Source: a virus. From it: a stretch of DNA of 29,475 nt. Of the stretch, positions 1-6,661 are shown piece after piece. The DNA lies in the IMG/VR virus record IMGVR_UViG_3300042892_001290, positions 1 to 29,475 of that record; one strand, 5' to 3'. Both the position numbers and the translations under genes were made by a program. Position 1 is the stretch's first letter. Each line of letters begins with the position of its first letter. The notes beneath the pieces were generated by a model that worked only from the letters and a program-made list of their open reading frames with translations, ran no database searches and was not told where the DNA came from.

Positions 1-750
1 GTCTTTGGTGACACCAAAGACAACGCTTTTGGGTGCTTTCTTGCAGGACTTGCCGGTGAAGATGACGCACTCGTCGCACCAGGGGGTAAGTGGACGAACG
101 CAGGTTGTGTGTTTGGCCCCAAAAGAGCAGTCGCGTGGCGAGTTCTCGACGCCCAATACTTCGGAGTGGCCCAACGCCGCCGCCGCGTGTTCGTTGTCGC
201 AAGTGCTAGAGAGGGATTCAACCCCGCAGAAGTTCTTTTTGAGTTCGACGGCGTGCGCCGGGATACTGCGCAGGCTGGGGGCGAAGGGTCAGCAACCGAA
301 GTTGAGGGAAACGATTGCGGCGATGAACCGGGTGCAGGAGTCTGGTGGGATGGGCGACGAGTAAGCCAAACGCTAGACGCTGTACTCTACAAAAAACAGG
401 CCATGCCTGAGAAAAACAGGTTCCCCGCGGTAATGGTCCCCGCGTGGCAAAAGTGCGAGTGTTGCGGGGACTACCTGTGCAACGTCCACCCCGGCCAACA
501 CACCCATGACTGTGATTGCCCTTCGATAGACGCATGGGCCGAGGAAAACATATACCCATACGCGCCGTGCGTACTGCGATTTATAACCCCCCGCGAATGC
601 GAACGTCTGCAAGGCTTCCCCGACGACTACACGCTGGTGCCGCACCGCGGCAAGCTGGCCGCCGACGGCCCACGCTACAAGGCGCTCGGCAATAGCTGGG
701 CGGTGCCAAACGTGCGCTGGATTGGCGAACGCATTAAGGCGGCGCTATGA
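1..750 (+). CDS. C5-cytosine DNA methyltransferase, C-terminal part (5' end outside window)
   Basis: This is the C-terminal portion of a Dcm-type DNA (cytosine-5) methyltransferase. The reading frame is open from base 1, so the start and the catalytic PC motif lie upstream of the window. Visible family motifs are AQRRRRVFVVA (motif VIII, about codons 53-63), a Cys/His-rich segment (CECCGDYLC...HTHDCDC) in the region before the C-terminal block, TPRECERLQGFPDDY (motif IX), and RYKALGNSWAVP (motif X). The Cys-rich segment is a recognised feature of phage methylases of this type. The product would methylate phage or host DNA, probably as protection against host restriction. The stop overlaps the ATG of the helicase gene (ATGA), so the two are translationally coupled. 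Specificity cannot be read from this fragment. Confidence 0.93.
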   Translation, partial: VFGDTKDNAFGCFLAGLAGEDDALVAPGGKWTNAGCVFGPKRAVAWRVLDAQYFGVAQRRRRVFVVASAREGFNPAEVLFEFDGVRRDTAQAGGEGSATEVEGNDCGDEPGAGVWWDGRRVSQTLDAVLYKKQAMPEKNRFPAVMVPAWQKCECCGDYLCNVHPGQHTHDCDCPSIDAWAEENIYPYAPCVLRFITPRECERLQGFPDDYTLVPHRGKLAADGPRYKALGNSWAVPNVRWIGERIKAAL

Positions 751-2123
751 GCAAACCCTTTAAGCCTCACGGCTACCAGCTCCAAATGATTGACCATATC
801 GTGGCGCGTGCGCGCTGCGCGTTGTGGGTGTTCATGGGTGGCGGCAAGTCGGTGGCCACCCTCACGGCGCTCGATGCGTTGAGCATGGCCGAGGACGACG
901 TGTACCCGGCCCTGGTGCTGGCCCCGTTGCGGGTGGCCAAGACCACATGGCCCGAGGAAGTCCTGAAATGGGACCACCTGGCCCGGGTCCGCGTGGTGCC
1001 TATCGTGGGTAGCGCGTCGGAGCGCGTAGCCGCGCTGCGCACGGCGGCCGACGTGTACACATGCAACTATGAGAATTTGCCCTGGCTCACCGAGTATTGG
1101 GGTGACCGGTGGCCGTACAAAACCATCGTCTTGGACGAGGCCACGAAGGTTAAGAGCTTTCGGCTGCGCCAGGGCGGCAAGCGCTCGCAGGCGTTGGGCA
1201 AAGTGGCCCACCGCAAAGCGAAGCGTTTGATCGAGCTATCCGGCACGCCAGCCCCCAACGGGTTGAAAGACCTATGGGGCCAGATTTGGTTTTTGGACAT
1301 CGGGGAGCGGCTGGGCCGCACCTACGACGCATTCAAGCAGCGGTGGTTTCAGCGCTCGTTTGACGGCCACGGCATCGACCCCTTAGACCACGCGCAGGCC
1401 GAGATTCAAGACAAGCTGCGCGACGTGTGCTTGACGGTGAAAGCCGAGGATTGGTTCGATCTGAAAGCCCCCATCACGCAAACGATTTACGTGGACCTAC
1501 CCATGAAAGCCCGCAAGCACTACGCGGAGCTGGAAAAGGATATGTTCACCCAGCTCGCCGAGCATGCGGTGGAGGCGTTCGGCGCCGCGGAGCGCACCAT
1601 GAAATGCTTGCAATTGGCAAGCGGTGCGCTGTACACGGCGAAAGACGAATGGGAAGTGTTGCACGACGGCAAGATAGAGGCGCTAGAGTCGATTGTCGAG
1701 GAATGGAACGGCGAGCCCGTGCTGGTGGCCTACCACTTCAAGAGCGACCTCGCGCGGCTCAAGAAAGCGTTTCCAAAAGCGCGCCACCTGGACAGCAACC
1801 CCAAGACCATCGCACAGTGGAACGCGGGCGAGATACCGCTGTTGCTGGCCCACCCGCAGAGCGCAGGGCATGGCCTGAACCTGCAATACGGTGGGCGGGT
1901 GCTGGTGTACTTCTCGCACTGGTGGGCGCTTGAGGACCGATTGCAAATCGCGGAGCGCATCGGCCCGGTGCGCCAGCTCCAAGCCGGGCTAGACCGCTCG
2001 GTGTTTATTTACAACATCGTCGCCCGCGATACGGTGGACGAGCTGGTGATTGCGCGCAACGACGAGAAGTTTAGTGTGCAAGAGGTTTTGCTGAATGCAA
2101 TGAAACTTCGCAAAATACAATAA
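747..2123 (+). CDS. SNF2/DEAD-like superfamily 2 helicase
   Basis: A 458-residue superfamily 2 helicase of the SNF2-like type common in phage early regions. Motif I is MGGGKS (residues 30-35), motif Ia is VLAPLRVAKTTW, motif II is DEAT (130-133), and motif III is SGTPAPN (165-171). The C-terminal half holds a second RecA-like lobe with an AHPQSAGHGLNLQ segment and a motif VI region (ERIGPVRQ) that departs from the usual RxxRxGQ. The likely role is ATP-driven remodelling of DNA or protein-DNA complexes in phage replication or recombination. The start ATG overlaps the stop of the upstream methyltransferase, which suggests a shared early operon. The exact substrate is unknown. Confidence 0.9.
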   Translation: MSKPFKPHGYQLQMIDHIVARARCALWVFMGGGKSVATLTALDALSMAEDDVYPALVLAPLRVAKTTWPEEVLKWDHLARVRVVPIVGSASERVAALRTAADVYTCNYENLPWLTEYWGDRWPYKTIVLDEATKVKSFRLRQGGKRSQALGKVAHRKAKRLIELSGTPAPNGLKDLWGQIWFLDIGERLGRTYDAFKQRWFQRSFDGHGIDPLDHAQAEIQDKLRDVCLTVKAEDWFDLKAPITQTIYVDLPMKARKHYAELEKDMFTQLAEHAVEAFGAAERTMKCLQLASGALYTAKDEWEVLHDGKIEALESIVEEWNGEPVLVAYHFKSDLARLKKAFPKARHLDSNPKTIAQWNAGEIPLLLAHPQSAGHGLNLQYGGRVLVYFSHWWALEDRLQIAERIGPVRQLQAGLDRSVFIYNIVARDTVDELVIARNDEKFSVQEVLLNAMKLRKIQ

Positions 2124-2139
2124 ATTCGTAGTACAATAC

Positions 2140-2152
2140 ATTTACTGTAAAT
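2140..2152. promoter_or_regulatory. AT-rich spacer with a 13-bp palindrome (candidate operator/promoter)
   Basis: The 39-bp gap after the helicase gene is strikingly AT-rich against its GC-rich surroundings. It contains the perfect inverted repeat ATTTAC-T-GTAAAT. Two TACAAT boxes (2116-2121 and 2132-2137) resemble a -10 element, but no convincing -35 is spaced correctly. It could be an operator or a promoter for the small-ORF cluster that follows; this is inference. Confidence 0.3.
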
Positions 2153-2162
2153 AGGACGCAAA

Positions 2163-2324
2163 ATGCCGAACACCGAAACCCCACCCACACCAGCCCCCGA
2201 GCCGGTGAAGGTGCCGCCTAACACCCGCAGCCTGTGGGCGCGGCCTGAGTACGTGCCCCCGCCCAGCACTCCCGTGCGCCCCGGGGAGAACGACCACCAC
2301 GCCATTAAGTCGAGGGGCGAATGA
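2163..2324 (+). CDS. small proline-rich protein, unknown function
   Basis: A 53-residue ORF starting at ATG 2163 after an AGGA Shine-Dalgarno-like sequence. The N-terminal half is rich in proline (TPPTPAPEP and VPPPSTP) and the C-terminus is polar. No domain is recognised, and the composition suggests a disordered protein. The stop overlaps the next ATG (ATGA at 2321-2324), which supports it being a real gene in a coupled string of small accessory ORFs. Confidence 0.6.
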   Translation: MPNTETPPTPAPEPVKVPPNTRSLWARPEYVPPPSTPVRPGENDHHAIKSRGE

Positions 2325-2497
2325 GTAAAAAAGATACGCCCAACTTCGGCGCGTGGAAGCTAGAAACCTTAGCTGACTGCGCCAGGCAAATGTACATACG
2401 GCTACAAGAGCTGAACGACGCGAACGAGCAATTGCGTCTTGATTTGAAAGACGCAATGAAATTAGTTAGACAACAACACAACAAGGAAGCCACATGA
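2321..2497 (+). CDS. small coiled-coil-like protein, unknown function
   Basis: A 58-residue ORF whose start codon overlaps the preceding stop and whose stop overlaps the next start (ATGA on both sides). The stretch from about residue 14 to 55 has a hydrophobic periodicity (IRLQELNDANEQLRLDL) typical of a short coiled coil or amphipathic helix. No family is recognised. The coupled spacing on both sides is the main support for expression. Confidence 0.6.
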   Translation: MSKKDTPNFGAWKLETLADCARQMYIRLQELNDANEQLRLDLKDAMKLVRQQHNKEAT

Positions 2498-2634
2498 ACC
2501 GCGAAGAATTTGACGACGAAGTAAACAACATCACAAGCCGCGACGAGGTGCTGCGTTTTGTACATAACGCCGTGCTGGCCCTGTTTATTTTGGCAATCTT
2601 AGCCATGCTGTGGTGCTGCAATGGGGGCTATTAA
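2494..2634 (+). CDS. small single-pass membrane protein, unknown function
   Basis: A 46-residue ORF with an acidic N-terminal half (MNREEFDDEVNN) and a C-terminal transmembrane segment (about residues 27-41, AVLALFILAILAMLW) followed by CC. It starts in an ATGA overlap with the previous ORF. It probably sits in the inner membrane with the N-terminus in the cytoplasm. Function is unknown; superinfection exclusion is one common role for such early membrane peptides, but nothing in the sequence shows it. Confidence 0.55.
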   Translation: MNREEFDDEVNNITSRDEVLRFVHNAVLALFILAILAMLWCCNGGY

Positions 2635-2908
2635 AACGATATGGCTCCGCGAGTTCTACGACCCCAGCACTCCGCCACAGCCAGCAGTAGCAGCACCGCA
2701 GACAGACAAACCCCTAAGCAAGAACGCGAAATCAGTCTTAGGTGCAGCGCAAAAAGGCTACTTGAGCACACGACAAGCTCAGAACTATCTTTGCATTGCT
2801 CGGATTAGCGTAGAGCGAGCACACAAAGAACTGCAAGAAGCTGGCTTGCTGATTGGCATCGGCAAAGGAACAGCGCGGCGGTATCTTGTGGATAGAGCCA
2901 TTGGATAA
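2621..2908 (+). CDS. putative winged-helix/HTH DNA-binding protein
   Basis: A 95-residue protein. Residues about 35-90 form a pattern of helices ending in a basic Gly-rich turn and strand (ISVERAHKELQEAGLL, then GKGTARRYLV), which resembles a winged helix-turn-helix DNA-binding fold. The first 30 residues are proline-rich and probably a linker. It overlaps the membrane-peptide ORF by 14 bp and has no clear Shine-Dalgarno sequence, so it may depend on coupling. It is followed by two hairpins in the intergenic gap that could be its own or another protein's target. The fold assignment is by eye and the function is inferred. Confidence 0.55.
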   Translation: MGAIKTIWLREFYDPSTPPQPAVAAPQTDKPLSKNAKSVLGAAQKGYLSTRQAQNYLCIARISVERAHKELQEAGLLIGIGKGTARRYLVDRAIG

Positions 2909-2910
2909 CG

Positions 2911-2959
2911 CCGAGTTGAGCGCCCCAACGGGTGCGACTCGGACGCCCGGTTATCGGGC
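2911..2959 (+). other. two tandem stem-loops between the HTH and zinc-ribbon genes
   Basis: The gap 2909-2979 is almost filled by two hairpins. The first (2911-2942) pairs CCGAGTTG with CGACTCGG and continues, after an AG bulge, with CGCCC/GGGTG around a CAAC loop. The second (2945-2959) pairs GCCCG with CGGGC around GTTAT. No U-run follows, so these do not look like intrinsic terminators. They end about 12 bp before the Shine-Dalgarno sequence of the next gene and could be an RNA regulatory structure or an operator. Confidence 0.45.
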
Positions 2960-2979
2960 TGGAACAACAGGAGAGACGC

Positions 2980-3378
2980 ATGATTGATACCGACGCGCCA
3001 AAGGGCTACGACTGCCAGTGCTGCAAGAAAAACCATAAGTACCCGGCCTACGTCTTTGCGCATTGGGATGTAACCCTTACGCATAAATGTGACGAATGCG
3101 GCGCTACCCATGACATTTTGCGAGGTGTGGCCGGTATGAAAAGCCTCCCGCAAGAACTGCCAGATAACGCAGACCCGAAAGAATCCATAGGCCCGAACGC
3201 AAAACCACTCTACCTCTCCCCCGGCGCTCAGTCGCAAGATGCGCGGGATGCGGCACGTTGGAGCGCCCACGTACAACATGAGGCACAACTTCGATTGAGG
3301 CGTTTTGGTGGGGATATTGAACGCCACAAACTAGAAGTAGTTGCTGAAGCAGTGCTCAAGAAAGCGAGGGGGGAATAA
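2980..3378 (+). CDS. zinc-ribbon protein, unknown function
   Basis: A 132-residue protein with an N-terminal zinc-ribbon-like pattern: CQCC near residue 11 and CDECG near residue 38, separated by a His/aromatic-rich stretch. The rest is polar and charged, with a C-terminal amphipathic helix. The ATG at 2980 was chosen because CAGGAGA lies at good spacing; an upstream GTG in the same frame (2932) would fall inside the preceding hairpin. The stop overlaps the next ATG (TAATG). A nucleic-acid-binding or adaptor role is plausible, but the family is not recognised. Confidence 0.65.
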   Translation: MIDTDAPKGYDCQCCKKNHKYPAYVFAHWDVTLTHKCDECGATHDILRGVAGMKSLPQELPDNADPKESIGPNAKPLYLSPGAQSQDARDAARWSAHVQHEAQLRLRRFGGDIERHKLEVVAEAVLKKARGE

Positions 3379-3920
3379 TGTTCTTAACCGAGCAAGAATT
3401 GATCGACCTAACAGGGTTCCGCCAGCCATCCAAGCAAGTCGCGCACCTGAAAGCCCAGCGCATACCGTTCCATGTGAACCGCGCTGGCCACCCAAGGGTC
3501 GTGCGCGCAGTGTTGGAAAACAATGTAAAGGCAGTAGAGAGAATCCAGTCAGCCGCAGAGTTGTGGGTTGAATTTGAACTAAAAAAGCGTGCAGTTAAGC
3601 AGGCAAAAGCAGATCGAAAAGCCGCCAAGAAACAGGCGACTCTTGACGCCTTGCCTGCATTGAAGCGTCATCACTGCGCCAAGCGCAGGGCATCGTTCGC
3701 TAGACAACTCCCCGCGTGGGCTGACTTAGCCGCAATCAAGGTGATCTACCAACAGGCGCGAGACATGACAAAAAATACAGGGATACCTCACCACGTTGAC
3801 CACATCATCCCGCTAACAGGGAAGAAGGTCAGCGGGCTGCATGTCCACAATAACCTGCAAGTGATTAAGGCGCGTGAGAACCTTAGCAAGCACAACAGTT
3901 TTGAGATACAGAATGGCTGA
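3378..3920 (+). CDS. DUF4224-HNH endonuclease fusion
   Basis: A 180-residue two-domain protein. Residues 1-45 (FLTEQELIDLTGF, then a KQ..LK..IP pattern) match the small DUF4224 protein encoded next to it. Residues 60-110 are a very basic helical linker. Residues 137-173 form an HNH nuclease: DHIIPL (D141, H142), GLHVHNNLQ and ENLSKHN supply the DH, N and N/H positions. HNH proteins of this type cut DNA with a metal-bound beta-beta-alpha fold. The N-terminal domain probably targets the nuclease. The gene overlaps the following DUF4224 gene by 8 bp and the upstream one by 1 bp. It could be a free-standing homing endonuclease or an integration/excision accessory; which one is not visible. Confidence 0.82.
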   Translation: MFLTEQELIDLTGFRQPSKQVAHLKAQRIPFHVNRAGHPRVVRAVLENNVKAVERIQSAAELWVEFELKKRAVKQAKADRKAAKKQATLDALPALKRHHCAKRRASFARQLPAWADLAAIKVIYQQARDMTKNTGIPHHVDHIIPLTGKKVSGLHVHNNLQVIKARENLSKHNSFEIQNG

Positions 3921-4119
3921 ATTTCTCACACAAATAGACCTGCATCAGTTGACTGGATTTGCGCGTCCAGGCAAGCAAGCAGACTGGCTAAAGCAGAACG
4001 GAATTCCGTATCGTGTTGATGGGTCAAGGGTGATTGCTTCTAATAAGCATGTGCAGTCTTGGCTTGAAGGTCGTACAGTAGTCAGCGCAGCAGGGCCTAA
4101 CTGGAGTGCAGTTAAATGA
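3913..4119 (+). CDS. DUF4224 protein, probable excisionase/recombination accessory factor
   Basis: A 68-residue protein consisting of a single DUF4224 domain (FLTQIDLHQLTGF, a KQ..LK pattern, IPYRVDGSRV). Such proteins are habitually encoded directly upstream of phage tyrosine integrases and look like compact HTH DNA binders. This one fits exactly: its stop overlaps the integrase ATG. A role as recombination directionality factor or integrase cofactor is inference from context. The ATG at 3913 is preferred over an upstream in-frame start that would extend into the HNH domain-coding region. It is a paralogue of the N-terminus of the HNH fusion just upstream. Confidence 0.82.
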   Translation: MAEFLTQIDLHQLTGFARPGKQADWLKQNGIPYRVDGSRVIASNKHVQSWLEGRTVVSAAGPNWSAVK

Positions 4120-5108
4120 ATAAGTATCCACGCCTAAGAACCCACACCCGCAAAGGTAAAGGCGGGCAGGTGTGGACTTGGTGGACGTATGACCAGCGAC
4201 CACATGGGCCTGAGATTAGCCTTGGAAGTGACTACGCCAAGGCCCTAGAACAGTGGAACATGATTCACAACAAGAAGCCGCTAACGATTGGCAGAGTTCA
4301 AGAAGCCATCAACCGCTGGCGCGAGGAATGCCTGCCCGGGTATGACAACAAAGACACCCGAGCCTCATACACCCGCCAGCTTGCAAACATAGAGGCGTGG
4401 TGCGGTGGGATGGCGTGGCACGAAATAACCCTCCCGCTGTTGCGCCGGTATCTGGACCAGCGCAGCGCAAAGACGCAGGGCAATCGAGAGTTGGCTGTTC
4501 TGTCAATTGTCTGGGGTAAGGCTCGCATGTGGGGCATGACTGAGCTGCACTGGCCTGCCGCTGGCGTCAAGAATTGGAAAAACCCCGAACAGGCACGGGA
4601 GTTTGAAGTGACCGACGCACTGTTCAATGCCGTGTATGAGCAGGGCGACCAGGTTCTAAAAGACTGCATGGACATCGCCACCACCACTGGTATGCGCCTG
4701 ACAGACGCACGGACCTGTCGTATGCCCGTAGATGGAAAGCTGCGGTTCAAGAGCACCAAGACCGGAAAGATGGATTACTTCGTCGTGGAGAAGTCGCCAG
4801 TTTTGACCGCGCTGCTGGCACGCCGTGGCAATGTGGATTGCGTCATGCTTCTGACTACCAGCACCGGGCGTCAGGTCAGCCAGCGGATGCTGCGCGACAG
4901 ATACGACGATGCCCGGGCCAAGGCTGCAAAGGCGAACCCAGAACTGGCAGAGCAGATCAAGGCGATGTTTCTGCGCGACTCTCGCAAGCGGGCCGCTGAT
5001 CTGGCCGAGGATGATGCCAGCGCCAGCAAGCTATTGCAGCACTCCAGCGTCAAGCTGACAACCACGCATTACAGGCGAAAAGGCACTGAATTGAAGGCCG
5101 TCAGATGA
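4116..5108 (+). CDS. int: tyrosine integrase (site-specific recombinase)
   Basis: A 330-residue tyrosine recombinase that integrates the phage at the attP just downstream. An N-terminal arm-binding-like region (residues 1-50) and a core-binding domain (about 55-155) precede the catalytic domain. Candidate catalytic residues are R194 (TTGMRLTDA), K215 (KSTKTGKM), R290 (FLRDSRKRAAD), H309 (LLQHSS) and the nucleophile Y319 (THYRRK). The His usually found in the HxxR box is Arg here (R287), a deviation worth noting. The start overlaps the DUF4224 stop. The stop lies directly on the first attP arm site, as expected for an int-attP pair. Confidence 0.93.
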   Translation: MNKYPRLRTHTRKGKGGQVWTWWTYDQRPHGPEISLGSDYAKALEQWNMIHNKKPLTIGRVQEAINRWREECLPGYDNKDTRASYTRQLANIEAWCGGMAWHEITLPLLRRYLDQRSAKTQGNRELAVLSIVWGKARMWGMTELHWPAAGVKNWKNPEQAREFEVTDALFNAVYEQGDQVLKDCMDIATTTGMRLTDARTCRMPVDGKLRFKSTKTGKMDYFVVEKSPVLTALLARRGNVDCVMLLTTSTGRQVSQRMLRDRYDDARAKAAKANPELAEQIKAMFLRDSRKRAADLAEDDASASKLLQHSSVKLTTTHYRRKGTELKAVR

Positions 5109-5162
5109 TGTCTGCATTGCCTTCCGGCCAGAGTGAAGCAACCGACGATTAAATGCAGACGT
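5108..5162. repeat. left arm-type integrase sites (2 copies, inverted)
   Basis: ATGTCTGCATT at 5108-5118 and its inverted near-copy AATGCAGACGT at 5152-5162. Together with the three right-arm copies they define an 8-bp TGTCTGCA consensus. The first copy begins inside the integrase stop-codon region. Confidence 0.7.
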
Positions 5163-5201
5163 GATCGGGCTGTAAGCCGCGCCCAGCCTCATTTATGTAC
5201 C

Positions 5202-5257
5202 GGACTCAAAATCCCGCGCCGCAAGGCGTGCCGGTTCGATTCCGGCCCCGGGCACCA
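5202..5257 (+). other. tRNA-Leu(CAA) 3' fragment forming the att core
   Basis: The segment carries the 3' side of a tRNA-Leu: GGACT-CAA-AATCC anticodon loop, a long class II variable arm, a GCCGGTTCGATTCCGGC T-arm and a CCCGGGCACCA acceptor end. Upstream bases do not form a D-arm or a 5' acceptor strand, and even the 5' anticodon stem (CCGGA) does not fully match its partner. It is therefore not a functional tRNA gene but the crossover core. Confidence 0.85.
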
Positions 5258-5283
5258 TGCTTTCTAGCTACAGAATAGATAGC

Positions 5284-5315
5284 ATGTCTGCATTCATGTC
5301 TGCACCGTGTCTGCA
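5284..5315 (+). repeat. right arm-type integrase sites (3 direct copies)
   Basis: Three head-to-tail copies, ATGTCTGCATT (5284), ATGTCTGCACC (5296) and GTGTCTGCAAA (5307), lie 12 and 11 bp apart, about one helical turn. The spacing fits side-by-side binding of integrase N-terminal domains on one DNA face. Confidence 0.72.
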
Positions 5316-5341
5316 AAAGCTGGTTTTTCCCGCAAAACTAC

Positions 5342-5896
5342 TCACCCCTTGTTCGTAGTCGCCACGTTCGGGTCGGCCTGCGCCTTACCCCTAAACCACG
5401 ATGCGATGCCCAATATGGGTGCAACAACACCGACCAGCGCGGCCATCGCACCGATCATGGCTGGCAGGTAATTCAACACCTCTGCCCTGCGGTCCAAGAA
5501 AATCACAGTGACATACGCCAGGGCGACGGTGATAGAAGTCATCCCGACATTTGCAGCCACTGCGAAGCCAATGGCTGGACGCCAGGAATAGGTCGGCCAG
5601 TGTTCGCTTGCCGCTTCTGATTGCATCGTCTTGTTGACGTTTGCAGCGGCTTCCACGGCAACGCGCTCCAGGTCAACCCCGGCGTCTATGGCATGGGTTC
5701 GCAGCGCGGCGTCAATCTCGGCCAACTTAATTCTGCCCTCGGGGGTTTCGTTCAAGTTGGACATGGCAGCATTTACCGCGTCAACAGTCTCTGCGGGTGC
5801 ACCTAGCTTGTCTGCCAGGAACTTAACTGCGAGGCCAGCCAGGGGTCCACCCAGCAACGTGGCCGCTGTCGGTGCGAGTGATTTAAGCCAATCCAT
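5342..5896 (-). CDS. holin, 3TM family (gene-transfer-agent type)
   Basis: A 184-residue protein resembling the 3TM holin family (Holin_3TM, described for gene transfer agents). A hydrophobic N-terminal segment (residues 8-30) is followed by an amphipathic middle with the family-typical SEHWPTYSWRPAIGF, then two transmembrane segments near 108-132 and 142-166. Holins permeabilise the inner membrane to release the endolysin. It has a good Shine-Dalgarno sequence (AAGGGAG) and is the last gene of the late operon, ending just before attP. It is separated from the endolysin by two genes. Confidence 0.78.
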   Translation of the reverse strand: MDWLKSLAPTAATLLGGPLAGLAVKFLADKLGAPAETVDAVNAAMSNLNETPEGRIKLAEIDAALRTHAIDAGVDLERVAVEAAANVNKTMQSEAASEHWPTYSWRPAIGFAVAANVGMTSITVALAYVTVIFLDRRAEVLNYLPAMIGAMAALVGVVAPILGIASWFRGKAQADPNVATTNKG

Positions 5897-5897
5897 A

Positions 5898-6536
5898 TCA
5901 GACTCCCTTCGTGCAAATAGTCACCAGGCCAGGCTGGCCAAATTCCGCCCTCACATCGCCGCCCGTCGCGGGTGCCGTTGGCCTGTTGACATCGCACACA
6001 GCGCCAACCGGTGCGCGGCCCGCTTCCTTTGTGCCGACAACCCCGTTGGCCAGGGCGTAGGCTGGCCGGGTGGTGCTGGTGCCGTTCGGCTTAACTTTCC
6101 AAATTGGTGCGGGGAACCACACCGCCGCATGGGCCGCCGCGATGTTCAATCTCTCAAAGCACAACCGCCCGTCGTCGCTGTTTTCCTGCGCCTTGTCGGG
6201 CGTGCAAACCCATGTGACATTTGCGTCCCATAAACCACCCACCCCAGCGTCAAAATTGGACGCCATGAAGCGCGCCGCGCCGAGAGCGCACCCACCATAC
6301 TTGCCGCACGACAACCCGTTTTCTAGCGGCTTGCCTTGGGCGTCGGGGCACCACCAGTAGACGTGCAGCCCGTTCGCGCCGTTCACGAACCGGGCCGGGT
6401 GTTCGGTTGTTGGGCCTTTGAATCCGGGTATGCAGGCGGGCGCAGCCTGGGCGATACCTGCGGTGCAAAGTACGGCAAGCGCGCACACGGCGAGCCACGC
6501 GAACAGGCTAATTGATAGGCGGGTAAGGTAATTCAC
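5898..6536 (-). CDS. secreted cysteine-rich protein, unknown function
   Basis: A 212-residue protein with a clear signal peptide: a basic N-terminus, hydrophobic stretch 8-25 and a cleavage-like AQA-AP around residue 31. No lipobox is seen. The mature part has eight cysteines, an even number compatible with four disulfides in the periplasm, and several Trp. The family is not recognised. It starts with GTG overlapping the preceding stop (GTGA), so it is coupled to the small zinc protein. Its place between endolysin and holin suggests a periplasmic role at lysis or in host-envelope modification, but this is inference. Confidence 0.7.
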   Translation of the reverse strand: MNYLTRLSISLFAWLAVCALAVLCTAGIAQAAPACIPGFKGPTTEHPARFVNGANGLHVYWWCPDAQGKPLENGLSCGKYGGCALGAARFMASNFDAGVGGLWDANVTWVCTPDKAQENSDDGRLCFERLNIAAAHAAVWFPAPIWKVKPNGTSTTRPAYALANGVVGTKEAGRAPVGAVCDVNRPTAPATGGDVRAEFGQPGLVTICTKGV

Positions 6537-6661
6537 AATCTATCCTTCACTTCTTTGACAAAAATCAAACTGGGTTTTTGGCAGCGTGGGCACGGGCCGC
6601 AGCCAGGGTCCGCGCGTACCAACTCTTTGCGGCAAAACGCGCAGCGCAACAGGTATCTCAT
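6533..6661 (-). CDS. Com-like small zinc-ribbon protein
   Basis: A 42-residue protein with CAFC near the N-terminus and a CGPCPRC cluster 11 residues later, the pattern of the phage Mu Com zinc-finger family (RCxxCxK/RL...CPRC). Mu Com binds mRNA and activates translation of mom. No mom-like gene is visible here. The start overlaps the endolysin stop (ATGA) and the stop overlaps the GTG of the secreted protein, so it is placed to act as a coupled regulator or is just a passenger. Assignment to Com is by motif only. Confidence 0.6.
   Translation of the reverse strand: MRYLLRCAFCRKELVRADPGCGPCPRCQKPSLIFVKEVKDRL

Larger units (their letters stand above)
5108..5318. other. attP: attP: phage attachment site with core and arm-type sites
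   Basis: The 233-bp gap between the integrase and the convergent holin gene holds a core identical in form to a tRNA-Leu 3' end (5202-5257), flanked by repeated TGTCTGCA motifs. Two lie on the integrase side (5108-5118 direct, 5152-5162 inverted) and three direct copies on the other side (5284-5294, 5296-5304, 5307-5315). This matches the P-core-P' layout of phage attachment sites used by tyrosine integrases. No tRNA 5' half is present, so it is a phage-borne copy that would restore the host tRNA on integration. Confidence 0.82.

Noticed and set aside
5-364. A 119-codon ORF at the left edge
   Set aside because: It is out of frame with the methyltransferase motifs, which read through from base 1 in another frame.
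2932-3378. A longer zinc-ribbon ORF from GTG 2932
   Set aside because: The start would lie in the hairpin and lacks a Shine-Dalgarno sequence, whereas ATG 2980 has one.
5165-5257. A functional tRNA-Leu gene
   Set aside because: Only the 3' part fits; no 5' acceptor strand or D-arm precedes it, so it is an att core.
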